From positions 1 to 32,974 of the forward strand of contig JACRDC010000022.1 of NCBI GenBank assembly GCA_016218705.1: a DNA stretch of 32,974 bases, given 5' to 3'. Position 1 is the stretch's first letter, and each line of letters opens with the position of its first letter. The notes under the pieces were generated by a model. That model worked only from the letters and a program-made list of their open reading frames with translations. It ran no database searches and had not been told where the DNA came from. Positions 25,578 through 32,953 of the stretch are shown here, one piece after another. A program made the position numbers and the translations under genes. The DNA is from Desulfarculus sp. Lineage in GTDB: Bacteria > Desulfobacterota > Desulfarculia > Desulfarculales > Desulfarculaceae.

Positions 25578-26039
25578 TTGCCACGCATTCTGCTCATACT
25601 GGACGGCTCCGGCCCGGCCCTGGACGAGGCCCTGCGCCTGGCCGCCGAGCGCCGCGCCGAGCTGAGCGCCCTGTTCGTGCAGGAGGGCGGCTGGCGGGGG
25701 TTCACGGGCAACGACTGGCTCTCCACCAGCAATTCCTACGTCGGGTTTTTAGAGTACATCGAGGACCAAGAGGCGGACGAGGCCCGGCGCGCGATGCAAG
25801 AATTCGTGCGCCGGGCCACGGCCCAGGGCGTGGAGCACCGGGTCAAGCTGGTCCGGGGCAGCCTCTCCCAGGAGGCCCTGGCCGAGCTGGGTCAGGGCTA
25901 CGACCTGTTGGTCATGGCCCATCCCCTGAGCCGGGGCCTGGAGTCCCTGCAGGGCGCCGCCGCCAAGATCATCAAGCTGGCCCCCTGCTCCATCCTGCTA
26001 GTCAAGGCCGGGGCGCCCGGCGGCCAGACCCCCTCCTAA
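25578..26039 (+). CDS. Degenerate universal stress protein (UspA-like)
   Basis: This 153-residue Usp-fold protein is read from TTG 25578, the only start near the beginning of homology because an in-frame stop lies two codons upstream. It opens RILLILDGSGPALDEALRLA, the usual first strand and helix, and ends CSILLVK. The nucleotide-binding region reads MAHPLSRGLESLQGAAAKI, without the G-x2-G-x9-G(S/T) motif, so ATP binding is unlikely, unlike the first Usp of this operon. It lies 10 bp after the biotinyl-like gene. The pairing of one ATP-type and one non-ATP Usp around a transporter is notable. An insert at about 40-65 (WRGFTGNDWLSTSNSYVGF) is unusual. Confidence 0.82.
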   Translation: MPRILLILDGSGPALDEALRLAAERRAELSALFVQEGGWRGFTGNDWLSTSNSYVGFLEYIEDQEADEARRAMQEFVRRATAQGVEHRVKLVRGSLSQEALAELGQGYDLLVMAHPLSRGLESLQGAAAKIIKLAPCSILLVKAGAPGGQTPS

Positions 26040-26252
26040 AGCCTTCGCCCGCCGGCGGCCGGCGCCGTCCTTTCTCCCCCCACCCCGCCACTTGGCTGAT
26101 TTTTTTCTCCCCGCCGGGCCGATTATCGCCCAGGCGATAAAAGCGGCCGCGGTTTCGTGTGAGCATTGGGTTCGATGGCCCGCCCCAGTGGGGGCCGTCC
26201 CGGGCGGGAGGGCCCCCGGACCGGCATAACCGTCAGGCAGGGGAGCAAGGCC
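26040..26252. promoter_or_regulatory. Intergenic region with a possible terminator and operator
   Basis: These 213 bp lie between the second Usp gene and the DASS transporter gene. A short GC hairpin (26051-26063) is followed by only a loose pyrimidine stretch, and a T7 tract occurs at 26100-26106. A perfect palindrome follows at 26123-26140. This could be an internal control point that lets the transporter/Apr-like genes be regulated apart from the Usp genes. Confidence 0.4.
26123..26140. promoter_or_regulatory. Perfect palindrome before the DASS/Apr-like genes, operator candidate
   Basis: TTATCGCC and GGCGATAA flank the dinucleotide CA, giving 8 bp perfect arms. It is AT-richer than its surroundings and 112 bp before the transporter start. 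With so short a loop it is more likely a protein-binding site than an RNA hairpin. The cognate regulator is not identifiable. Confidence 0.45.
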
Positions 26253-27803
26253 ATGGAGTCGGCGGCTACCGTATCGAGAGAGGGCAGGGGCGCGCTGGCC
26301 TGCCTGGGCGACAACATCCGGGCCTGCGGCAAGAGCCCCGGCAAGCTATTGTGGGGCTTCGCGGCGGCCTGGTTGGTCTTCTTCCTGATGCTCTGGGTGC
26401 TGCCCGCCCCGGCGGGGCTGAGCAAAAGCGGCATGGCCGTGGCGGCGGTGGTCATGTGGGCCACCATCATGTGGGTCACCGAGGCCCTGCCCGTGGGCAT
26501 CACCGGCATCTCCATACCCACCCTGCTCATCCTGACCCAGGCCCTGCCGGCCAAGGGCGGCAGGCCGCCCATGGCCGAGGTCTTCTCGGGCTTCACCGAC
26601 CACGTGGTGTGGCTGTGCCTGTTCGCCTTCATGGTGGGGGCGGTGATGCAGCTCTTGAAGCTGGACCGGCGCATCGCCCTGGCCATCCTGGACAAGGTGA
26701 AAGCAAGCAACGTGGGCCGGGTGATCTGGGGCTTCTTCGGGGTGAACATCGTCCTGTCGTTCCTGATCCCCGCCGCCAACGCCCGCGCCGCCACCCTGCT
26801 GCCGGTCATCGGCGGCATCACCAACCTGTTGGGCGACAGCCAGTCCGAGCGCCAGGCCAAGAAGGCCATCGTCATCCAGTCCATGGTCTACGCCTCCATG
26901 ATCTGCGGCGTCTTCATCATGACCGCCCACCTGCCCAACATGATCATGGTGGGCATCTTCGACAAGGCCGGCATGAAGATAGACTACCTGCACTGGATGC
27001 TGTTGCAGTTCCCCTACCTGGGCATGTTCGTGCTCACCCAGTGGTGGGTGCGCTATCACTTCCAGACCGCCGGGGTGGAGATCGGCGGCGGGCACCAGGC
27101 CATCAAGCAGATGCACCAGGACCTGGGACCCATGAGCCAGGCCGAGTGGATTCTGCTGGCCGTCTTCGCCCTCATGGGCCTGGCCTTCCTGCTGGGCAAG
27201 GGCAGCCCCCTGTTCGAGCTGCACACCTTCCAGCTGGGCATCATCGGCCTGGTGGGCATGATGGTGCTGTTCATCCCCGGGCTTTTCCCTTTCACCTGGA
27301 AGCAGGTGCAGGAAAAGACCACCTGGGGCACTTTCCTGCTCTTGGGCGGGGCACTGTCCATGACCTCGGCCATGACCAAGAGCGGTCTGGCCGGCTGGCT
27401 GGCCGACACCATCCACGGCCTGGTGGCAGGGCTACCCTGGTGGGGGGTGGTGCTGGCCATGATGGCCGGCACCCACGTGATGCGCATCGGCATGCTCAGC
27501 AACGTGGCCGCCGTGGCCATGCTGGCCCCCATCGTCTTCGCCATGGCCCCCAAGCTGGGCCTGCACCCGGTGGCCTTCACCCTCCTGGTCTGCGACACCG
27601 ACACCTACGCCTACCTGTTGCCCACCCAGATCACGGCGGCGGTCATCGCCTACGGCACCGACACCTTCAGCACCACCGATTACGCCAAGGCGGGCTGGGT
27701 CTGCATCCTCATCGCCATGGCCTACGGCCTGCTGGTGATGGCCCCCTGGTACGCACTCCTGGGCCTGCCGGTCTGGGACCCCCAGGCCCCCTGGCCCTGG
27801 TAG
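26253..27803 (+). CDS. DASS-family (SLC13) anion transporter
   Basis: This 516-residue transporter of the divalent anion:sodium symporter family has about 11-12 hydrophobic helices. Family features are MWATIMWVTEALPVGITGIS (about 70-89), FSGFTDHVVWLCLFAFMVGA, and the paired re-entrant Ser/Asn-Thr-type regions around AANARAATLLPVIGGITNLL and MRIGMLSNVAAVAMLAPIV. Known members carry dicarboxylates, citrate or sulfate using sodium. ATG 26253 was chosen for the GGGGAGCAAGG upstream; an earlier ATG at 26166 would add a Gly/Arg/Pro-rich stretch that does not look real. It lies 38 bp before the AprA-like gene, so import of that enzyme's substrate (an oxyanion or organic anion) is a reasonable inference. 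Confidence 0.88.
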   Translation: MESAATVSREGRGALACLGDNIRACGKSPGKLLWGFAAAWLVFFLMLWVLPAPAGLSKSGMAVAAVVMWATIMWVTEALPVGITGISIPTLLILTQALPAKGGRPPMAEVFSGFTDHVVWLCLFAFMVGAVMQLLKLDRRIALAILDKVKASNVGRVIWGFFGVNIVLSFLIPAANARAATLLPVIGGITNLLGDSQSERQAKKAIVIQSMVYASMICGVFIMTAHLPNMIMVGIFDKAGMKIDYLHWMLLQFPYLGMFVLTQWWVRYHFQTAGVEIGGGHQAIKQMHQDLGPMSQAEWILLAVFALMGLAFLLGKGSPLFELHTFQLGIIGLVGMMVLFIPGLFPFTWKQVQEKTTWGTFLLLGGALSMTSAMTKSGLAGWLADTIHGLVAGLPWWGVVLAMMAGTHVMRIGMLSNVAAVAMLAPIVFAMAPKLGLHPVAFTLLVCDTDTYAYLLPTQITAAVIAYGTDTFSTTDYAKAGWVCILIAMAYGLLVMAPWYALLGLPVWDPQAPWPW

Positions 27804-27841
27804 GCGCCCCGCAACGCAATAACCGGATCAAGGAGATTCCC

Positions 27842-29611
27842 ATGGCTCAGATGCTTCCCCAAAACCTGGCCGACATACCCGACGAGGTGGTGGACTGCGG
27901 CCTGCTCATCATCGGCGGGGGCAACGCCGGCTGCTTCGCCGCGGTGGAGGCGCGCAAGCTCTCTCCCGACCTGGACATCGTCATCATGGAGAAGGCCCAC
28001 ATCAGCCGCAGCGGGGCTACAGCCGCCGGCATGGACGCCATCAACACCTACATACCCCCCGGCAAGACCCCCGAGGACCTGGTGCGCTGGAGCCGCTCGC
28101 AGGTGGGCGGCGGCCCCATCCGCGAGGACCTGGCGCTCAGCAACGCCCAGGAACTCAACCAAGCCGTGGACGACCTGGAGGAGTGGGGCCTGCCCATCGT
28201 GCGCGACGAGGAGGGCAACATCAAGTACCGGGGCGGCTGGGACATCAGCATCCGGGGCGAAGCATTGAAGCCCATCATGGCCGAGAAGGCCGTGGAGACC
28301 GGGGCGCGGGTCTACAACCGGGTGGTGGCCAGCAACTTGCTCATGGACCAGGGACGCTGCATCGGCGCCATGGGCTTTGGCCTGCGCGACGGTAAGTTCT
28401 ACGTGTTTCGCGCCAAGGCCACCATCGTGGCCACCGGCGGGGCCTGCGGCCTGTACAAGTCCTACACCGCCGACGCCACCACCAGCCATCACCAGACCTG
28501 GATGTGCCCCTTCAACGTGGGCACCGGTTACGCCATGGGCATCCGCCAGGGGGCCGAGATGACCTCCCTGGAGCAGCGCTGGGTGGCCACGCGCACCAAG
28601 GACTTCTGCGGGCCGGTGGACACCATCAGCGTGGGCTACCGCTCGGCCATGATTAACGCGCGTGGCGAACTGATCCTGGCCGAACGCTACGCCCACCTGG
28701 GCGGCGACAAGGCCCCCCGCTACATCCGCGCCAACGCCCCCATGGACGAGTGGCTGGCCGGACGCGGCCCCACCTACGTGGACACCACCCATCTGTCGCC
28801 CCAGGAGGCCAAGGAACTCAAGATAGACTATCTCTGCGAGCGCCCCTCCTTCGTGCTCTTCCTGGCCAGCCGGGGTCACGACGTCACCAAGGAACCCATA
28901 GAGATTTACGGCTCCGATCCCTACATCGTGGGCGGCCACACCCAGAGCGGCTATTGGGTGGACATAAAGCGCATGACCACCATGCCAGGCCTCTTCGCGG
29001 CGGGCGAGACCGCCGGCGGCAACCCCAATAAGTTTGTGGGTGGCTGCGCCGCCGAGGGCAAGCTGGCCGCCCGGGGGGCGTTGGAATACATGAGCGGCCT
29101 CACTCTGCCCCCCCTGGACCTGAACCAGGTGGCCGCTGAGAAGACCCGCGTCTTCGCGCCGCTGCTACGCGGCCCGGAGTTCGACGGCGTCAGCCCCTTG
29201 GAGATGGAGGAGCGCATGCAGCGGCTCATGGACGAGTACGCCGGCGGTACCTCCCAATTCTACCGCACCAACGAGGAGCGGCTGGACTACGCGCTCAGGC
29301 ACCTGCGCATGCTCATGGGGCAGACCGGCCTCTTGACCGCCCGCGACCTGCACGAGCTGATGCTGGCCCACGAGGTCATTGACCGCCTGGACGTGGCCGA
29401 GGTGCTCTGCCATCACCTGAAGCACCGCCGCGAGACCCGCTGGCCGGGCTGGCAGACCCGCTCCGACTTCCCCCAGGTGGACCCGGCCCTGGATTGCTTC
29501 GTGGAGACGGTGCGCGACCCCGCCACCGGCCAGGTGCGGGCCTTTACCCGGCCCTACGAGCAGGTGGTGCCCGGCGACCGCTACACCCCCACCCTGGACG
29601 GCAAGTTCTAG
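27842..29611 (+). CDS. AprA-like flavoprotein (APS reductase alpha-subunit paralogue)
   Basis: This 589-residue flavoprotein of the fumarate reductase/APS reductase superfamily starts at ATG 27842 after CAAGGAG. The FAD motif is LLIIGGGNAGC (GGGNAG, 25-30). It aligns by eye with sulfate-reducer AprA to the end: RSGATAAGMDAINTYI, LEEWGLP, RARDLHEL-type TARDLHELML, and RWPGW...RSDF near the C-terminus. Positions I match to AprA active-site residues are kept: Asn68 (AINTY), Trp220 (QTWMCPF), Arg251 (VATRTKD) and His366 (VGGHTQSG). It is about 70 residues shorter than typical AprA, lacking internal insertions. With the AprB-like protein it probably forms a soluble redox enzyme acting on an adenylylated or other sulfur oxyanion; the substrate is not proven. 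A plain fumarate-reductase-like role is less likely. Confidence 0.87.
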   Translation: MAQMLPQNLADIPDEVVDCGLLIIGGGNAGCFAAVEARKLSPDLDIVIMEKAHISRSGATAAGMDAINTYIPPGKTPEDLVRWSRSQVGGGPIREDLALSNAQELNQAVDDLEEWGLPIVRDEEGNIKYRGGWDISIRGEALKPIMAEKAVETGARVYNRVVASNLLMDQGRCIGAMGFGLRDGKFYVFRAKATIVATGGACGLYKSYTADATTSHHQTWMCPFNVGTGYAMGIRQGAEMTSLEQRWVATRTKDFCGPVDTISVGYRSAMINARGELILAERYAHLGGDKAPRYIRANAPMDEWLAGRGPTYVDTTHLSPQEAKELKIDYLCERPSFVLFLASRGHDVTKEPIEIYGSDPYIVGGHTQSGYWVDIKRMTTMPGLFAAGETAGGNPNKFVGGCAAEGKLAARGALEYMSGLTLPPLDLNQVAAEKTRVFAPLLRGPEFDGVSPLEMEERMQRLMDEYAGGTSQFYRTNEERLDYALRHLRMLMGQTGLLTARDLHELMLAHEVIDRLDVAEVLCHHLKHRRETRWPGWQTRSDFPQVDPALDCFVETVRDPATGQVRAFTRPYEQVVPGDRYTPTLDGKF

Positions 29612-29649
29612 TGCGGACTGGCACGGAACGGTAGTGCCGCTGACTCTTG

Positions 29650-29677
29650 ATGTAGGGGCGGGGTTTACCCCCGCCCG
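29650..29677 (+). repeat. TGTAGGGGCGGGGTTTA repeat unit inside the operon
   Basis: This unit matches the arms of the inverted repeat at 19385-19468. Here it is self-complementary: GGGCGGGG (29656-29663) and CCCCGCCC (29669-29676) around TTTAC. It sits in the 147 bp gap between the AprA-like and AprB-like genes. Confidence 0.7.
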
Positions 29678-29758
29678 GTTTTCCACCCTGGATGCGCGGG
29701 TGATGGCAAGCAGGCAAACAAACAGGCCCCAGGCGGCCTGAGGAACAAGGAGGCGTTC

Positions 29759-30088
29759 ATGCCACCCAAGGTTGACATCAACAAGTGCGACGGCTGCCAG
29801 GCCCAGGACGAGCCCCTGTGCGAACAGGTCTGCCCGGGCAACCTCATGACCCTGGGCCAGGACGGCAAGGCCCTCTGCCGCGCCCTGCGCGACTGCTGGG
29901 ACTGCATGTCCTGCACCAAGGTCTGCCCCAAGGGGGCCATCGAGACCCGCATCCCCTATCAACTGGGCTATCACGGGGCCTCGCTCACGCCCATGCTGGG
30001 CACCAACTCCATCACCTGGACCTGCGTGGACATCGAGGGCAACGTGGAGCGCTTTAGGGTCAAGACCCGCGGGCGTTTCGGCCAGTGA
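29759..30088 (+). CDS. AprB-like ferredoxin (APS reductase beta-subunit paralogue), short form
   Basis: This 109-residue protein starts at ATG 29759 after AACAAGGAGG. It carries two [4Fe-4S] sites: C10-x2-C13-x7-C21-x3-CP and C46-x2-C49-x2-C52-x3-CP. The CWDC at 46-49 matches CWEC of AprB, whose Trp lies between the cluster and the flavin. Homology continues through a beta segment (LTPMLGTNSITWTC, VERFRVKTRG) and stops there. Canonical AprB is about 150-165 residues and ends in a tail that wraps around AprA; that tail is absent. It should shuttle electrons between the QmoB-like partner and the FAD of the AprA-like subunit. It overlaps the next gene by 4 bases (GTGA). Confidence 0.87.
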   Translation: MPPKVDINKCDGCQAQDEPLCEQVCPGNLMTLGQDGKALCRALRDCWDCMSCTKVCPKGAIETRIPYQLGYHGASLTPMLGTNSITWTCVDIEGNVERFRVKTRGRFGQ

Positions 30089-32460
30089 GCCTCGCGCCCC
30101 GCATCGGCCTGCTGGCCTGGGACCAGGGCCAGGCCCTGGCTCAGGCCCTGGACTGGCCCGGCCTGCTCCTGGCCCTGGGCAAACAGAAGGACGTGAAGCT
30201 GGTCCTGGCTCCCACCAGCCTGGGGCAGGGCCGGGCCGAGTTGGCCGCGGCCCTGGCCGAGGGGCAGGTGGAGCGCCTCCTGGTGCTGGGCGCCCCCAGC
30301 CACACCCAGCGCCAGGACCTGCTGGCCGCCCTGGCCCCGGCGGGTCTCAACCCCCACCTGGCGGCTTGGCTGGACCTGGAGGCCGAGGGTGTGCTGGACC
30401 TCGGCCTGCCGGCGGCCCAGCGCCAGAAAAAGGCCCTTACGCTGGTCAAGATGCACCTGGCCCTCCTGCGCTTGGCCGCGCCCCTGGAGCCCGTGGAGGC
30501 GCCGGCCACGCGAGCCGCCCTGGTGCTGGGCGGCGGGGTGGCCGGCCTGGAGGCGGCCAAGCGCCTGGCCGCCTGTGGGGTGGAGGTTCACCTGGCGGAG
30601 CGCGCCGCTAGCCTGGGCGGCCGGGTGGCCCAGTTGTCGGGGCTCTACCCCCTGGGCTGCGATCCCCTATGCGGCCTGGTGGTCAGCTTGCGAGAACTAT
30701 GCGCCAATGGCCAGGTCCACATCCACACCTTGAGCCAACTCACGGACCTGGCCGGCGCTCCCGGGGCCTTCAGCGCCACCCTGAGCCGGGCGCCGCGTTT
30801 CGTGGACCCCGAGCTGTGCAATGGCTGCGGCCAATGCGCTACGGTCTGCCCGGTGGAGGTGCCGGCCGCCCAGGCCTGGTGGCAGGACGAGCCGCCGGTC
30901 AACCCGCGAGCCTTTGCCCTGGCAGGGCTTAAGCCGGCCAAGGCCATCGGCCCCGGCGGCCCCCTGGCCTTCCCGCCGGCCTGGCGGGTGCGCCGCGAGC
31001 TATGCCCGCCGGGCTGCCGGGCCTGCGCCGAGGCCTGCCCGTCCCGGGCCCTCTGCCTGGAGCAGGGCGAGGAGCATTTCACCATCGAGGCCGGCGCCCT
31101 GATCCTGGCCACCGGTTGGGACCCCTATCCGCTGTCGCGCCTGGAGCGCTGGGCCTACCAGCAATCGCCGCGCGTGGTGGGCAACCTGGAGCTGGAGCGC
31201 CTGCTCTCGCCGGCGGGCGCCGCCGCCCTGGCCGGCATGGAACCCCGGACGGTGGCCTTCATCCAGTGCGCCGGCTCCCGCGACCAGGCCCACCTGCCCT
31301 ATTGCTCCGGGGTCTGCTGCTCGGCCAGCCTGAAGCAGGCGCGCCGCCTCAAGGAGCTCTACCCCGACCTGCTCTGTTACGTGTTTTACCAGGACATCCG
31401 TACCCTCGGCTTCGAGGAGGACCTCTACCGCCAGGTGGCGGCCCTGCCGGGGGTGGTCCTCGTGCGCGGCCTGCCGGCCCAGGCCCAGTTGTTGGAGGAC
31501 GGGCGCCTGGGCATCCGCGCCGAGGACGCCTTCTCTGGGGTGGAGTTGAAGCTGCGGCTGGATTTGCTGGTGCTGGCCGGGGGCATGACCCCCAGCGCCG
31601 GCAGCGTCGAACTGGCGGCCCGGCTAGGCCTGCCGCCTGGGCCTCACGGCTTCTACTGGTCCCACCCCCAGTGCCGCCCGGCCGACTCGGGGCGTAACGG
31701 TATCTTCGCCGCCGGCTGCGGCCGCGAGCCCATGAACGTGACCCGGTCCCTGGAATCCGCCGCACTGGCCGCTTGCCACGCCTTGCCCCTGATGAGCGGC
31801 CAAGTGCGGCTTGCCCCCCACCTGCCCCGGCTGGACAAGGGCAAGTGCGACCAGTGCAAGCGCTGCCTGGAGGAGTGCCCGGCCGGGGCCTGGTCCCTGG
31901 ACGAGCGCGGCTTCCCCCTGCTGGCCCCCACCCGCTGCCGCCAATGTGGGGTGTGCATGGGCGCCTGCCCGCTGGCCGCCATCTCCCTGCCGGGCTCCAC
32001 CATCAGGCAGATGGCGGCGGCCATCGAGGTGCTGGGCGACGATGCCGCCTTCGCCGGCCAGGCCCCGCTGGTCCTGGCCCTCTTGTGCCAGAACGACGCC
32101 TGGCTGGCCGCCCGCCAGGCCGCCCGCGCCGGCTTGGCCCTGCCGCCGGGCCTGGTGATGCTGCCCTTGACCTGCGCGGGGGCGCTGAACAACGCCCTGG
32201 TGGCCGACGCCCTGTCCCTGGGCGTGGACGGGGTGCTCATCGGCGGTTGCCCCGGCCAGCAGTGCCACTACCGCACCGGCGGCGAGTTGGCCAGCCGGCG
32301 GGCGCGGGACCTGGGCGGCAAGCTTACGCAGATGCGCCTGGAGCCCCAGCGGGTGCGCTTCGAGCCCCTGGAGGTGGGGCAGGCCGAGGACTTCGCCCGG
32401 CTGGCGGCCGGTTTCGCCCAGGAACTAAAGGCCCTGGGTCCCAATCCCTTCAGGATGTGA
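30085..32460 (+). CDS. QmoB-like HdrA-MvhD fusion electron-transfer flavoprotein
   Basis: This 791-residue cytoplasmic protein starts at GTG 30085 in a GTGA overlap. Domains in order: an HdrA N-terminal domain (1-135), which has lost the CSPR-type cysteine (here LGAPSHTQRQ); an FAD domain (LVLGGGVAGLEAAKR, 146-160); two [4Fe-4S] motifs (C245-x2-C248-x2-C251-x3-CP and C307/C311/C314/C318); the HdrA signature CAGSRD...YCSGVCC (395-412); two more ferredoxin motifs (C588-C598 and C618-C628); and a C-terminal MvhD-like domain (about 661-785, with GGCPGQQCHY). QmoB, which feeds electrons between the quinone pool and APS reductase, has the same HdrA-MvhD design. A bifurcating Hdr role is an alternative. 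It is most likely the redox partner of the AprAB-like pair. Confidence 0.88.
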   Translation: MSLAPRIGLLAWDQGQALAQALDWPGLLLALGKQKDVKLVLAPTSLGQGRAELAAALAEGQVERLLVLGAPSHTQRQDLLAALAPAGLNPHLAAWLDLEAEGVLDLGLPAAQRQKKALTLVKMHLALLRLAAPLEPVEAPATRAALVLGGGVAGLEAAKRLAACGVEVHLAERAASLGGRVAQLSGLYPLGCDPLCGLVVSLRELCANGQVHIHTLSQLTDLAGAPGAFSATLSRAPRFVDPELCNGCGQCATVCPVEVPAAQAWWQDEPPVNPRAFALAGLKPAKAIGPGGPLAFPPAWRVRRELCPPGCRACAEACPSRALCLEQGEEHFTIEAGALILATGWDPYPLSRLERWAYQQSPRVVGNLELERLLSPAGAAALAGMEPRTVAFIQCAGSRDQAHLPYCSGVCCSASLKQARRLKELYPDLLCYVFYQDIRTLGFEEDLYRQVAALPGVVLVRGLPAQAQLLEDGRLGIRAEDAFSGVELKLRLDLLVLAGGMTPSAGSVELAARLGLPPGPHGFYWSHPQCRPADSGRNGIFAAGCGREPMNVTRSLESAALAACHALPLMSGQVRLAPHLPRLDKGKCDQCKRCLEECPAGAWSLDERGFPLLAPTRCRQCGVCMGACPLAAISLPGSTIRQMAAAIEVLGDDAAFAGQAPLVLALLCQNDAWLAARQAARAGLALPPGLVMLPLTCAGALNNALVADALSLGVDGVLIGGCPGQQCHYRTGGELASRRARDLGGKLTQMRLEPQRVRFEPLEVGQAEDFARLAAGFAQELKALGPNPFRM

Positions 32461-32462
32461 GC

Positions 32463-32753
32463 ATGACCACGCCCGCCACCCCGGTGGCCTTCGGCCTGGC
32501 CTCGCCGCCCGCCTGGTCCTGCGTGCAGTGCGGGGCCTGCGTCTCCGGCTGCCCCCAGGCCCGCCCGCCGGAACTGTCACCCCGCCGGGTGCTGCGCCTG
32601 GCCCAACTGGGCCTGAGGGAGCAGGCGGCCCGCCACCCCTTCCTGCACGCCTGCCGCTACTGCGGCAAGTGTCTGGTGCATTGCCCCCAGGGCGTGGAGG
32701 TGGCCCGCATCCTCAGGCGCCTGGCCTTCGAGCGGCTCGTGATCTGGTACTAA
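32463..32753 (+). CDS. Short HdrC-like iron-sulfur protein, possibly truncated
   Basis: This 96-residue protein starts at ATG 32463, two bases after the previous stop. It has the two CCG-independent [4Fe-4S] motifs of HdrC: C20-x2-C23-x2-C26-x3-CP and C64-x2-C67-x2-C70-x3-CP, the second followed by QGVEVARILRRLAFERL. HdrC proteins and the HdrC part of QmoC normally continue for some 80 or more residues beyond this point. The stop TAA (32751-32753) coincides with the left end of the multi-hairpin repeat, so the 3' part may have been lost by its insertion. It would relay electrons to or from the QmoB-like protein. No membrane QmoC-type subunit is visible before the window ends. Confidence 0.8.
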   Translation: MTTPATPVAFGLASPPAWSCVQCGACVSGCPQARPPELSPRRVLRLAQLGLREQAARHPFLHACRYCGKCLVHCPQGVEVARILRRLAFERLVIWY

Positions 32754-32953
32754 TACAAGTTGCGATCAAACGAATAGTTTGATCGCAACTTGGTATGCGG
32801 GCCATGGATCCACCCCAAGCAAACTGCGTTTGCTTGGGGACCCCGGGGAATGGCCCGCCGGGCGCGAAAGCGCCCGGGAGGCCGGGCAAAACCGCGTTTT
32901 TGCCCAGCCGATCAGCAATCAAAGCCATGGATGGCTTTGATTGCATATTGGGA
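32753..32953 (+). repeat. Multi-hairpin dispersed repeat, copy 2
   Basis: This copy is in the same orientation as that at 17084-17287 and is almost the same over the first 150 bases. The stems are the long stem with loop GAATA (32753-32796, one base deleted from the left arm); the outer stem 32797-32805 with 32850-32858 around the 12 bp stem 32813-32839; the GAAA-tetraloop stem 32858-32877; the GGGCAAAA stem 32884-32905; and a perfect 14 bp stem 32915-32928 with 32931-32944. The linker before the last stem differs from copy 1, but the stem is kept and is even more perfect, which argues that base pairing matters. Confidence 0.85.

Noticed and set aside
26159-27841. The AprA-like frame is open upstream through the whole DASS gene, suggesting a 1150-residue fusion
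   Set aside because: The upstream part read in this frame is a Gly/Arg/His/Pro-rich shadow of the DASS gene, and ATG 27842 has a strong ribosome site.
29620-29638. TGGCACGG before the AprB-like gene as a sigma-54 promoter
   Set aside because: No TTGC lies at the -12 position; the bases form only a short GGCAC/GTGCC inverted repeat.
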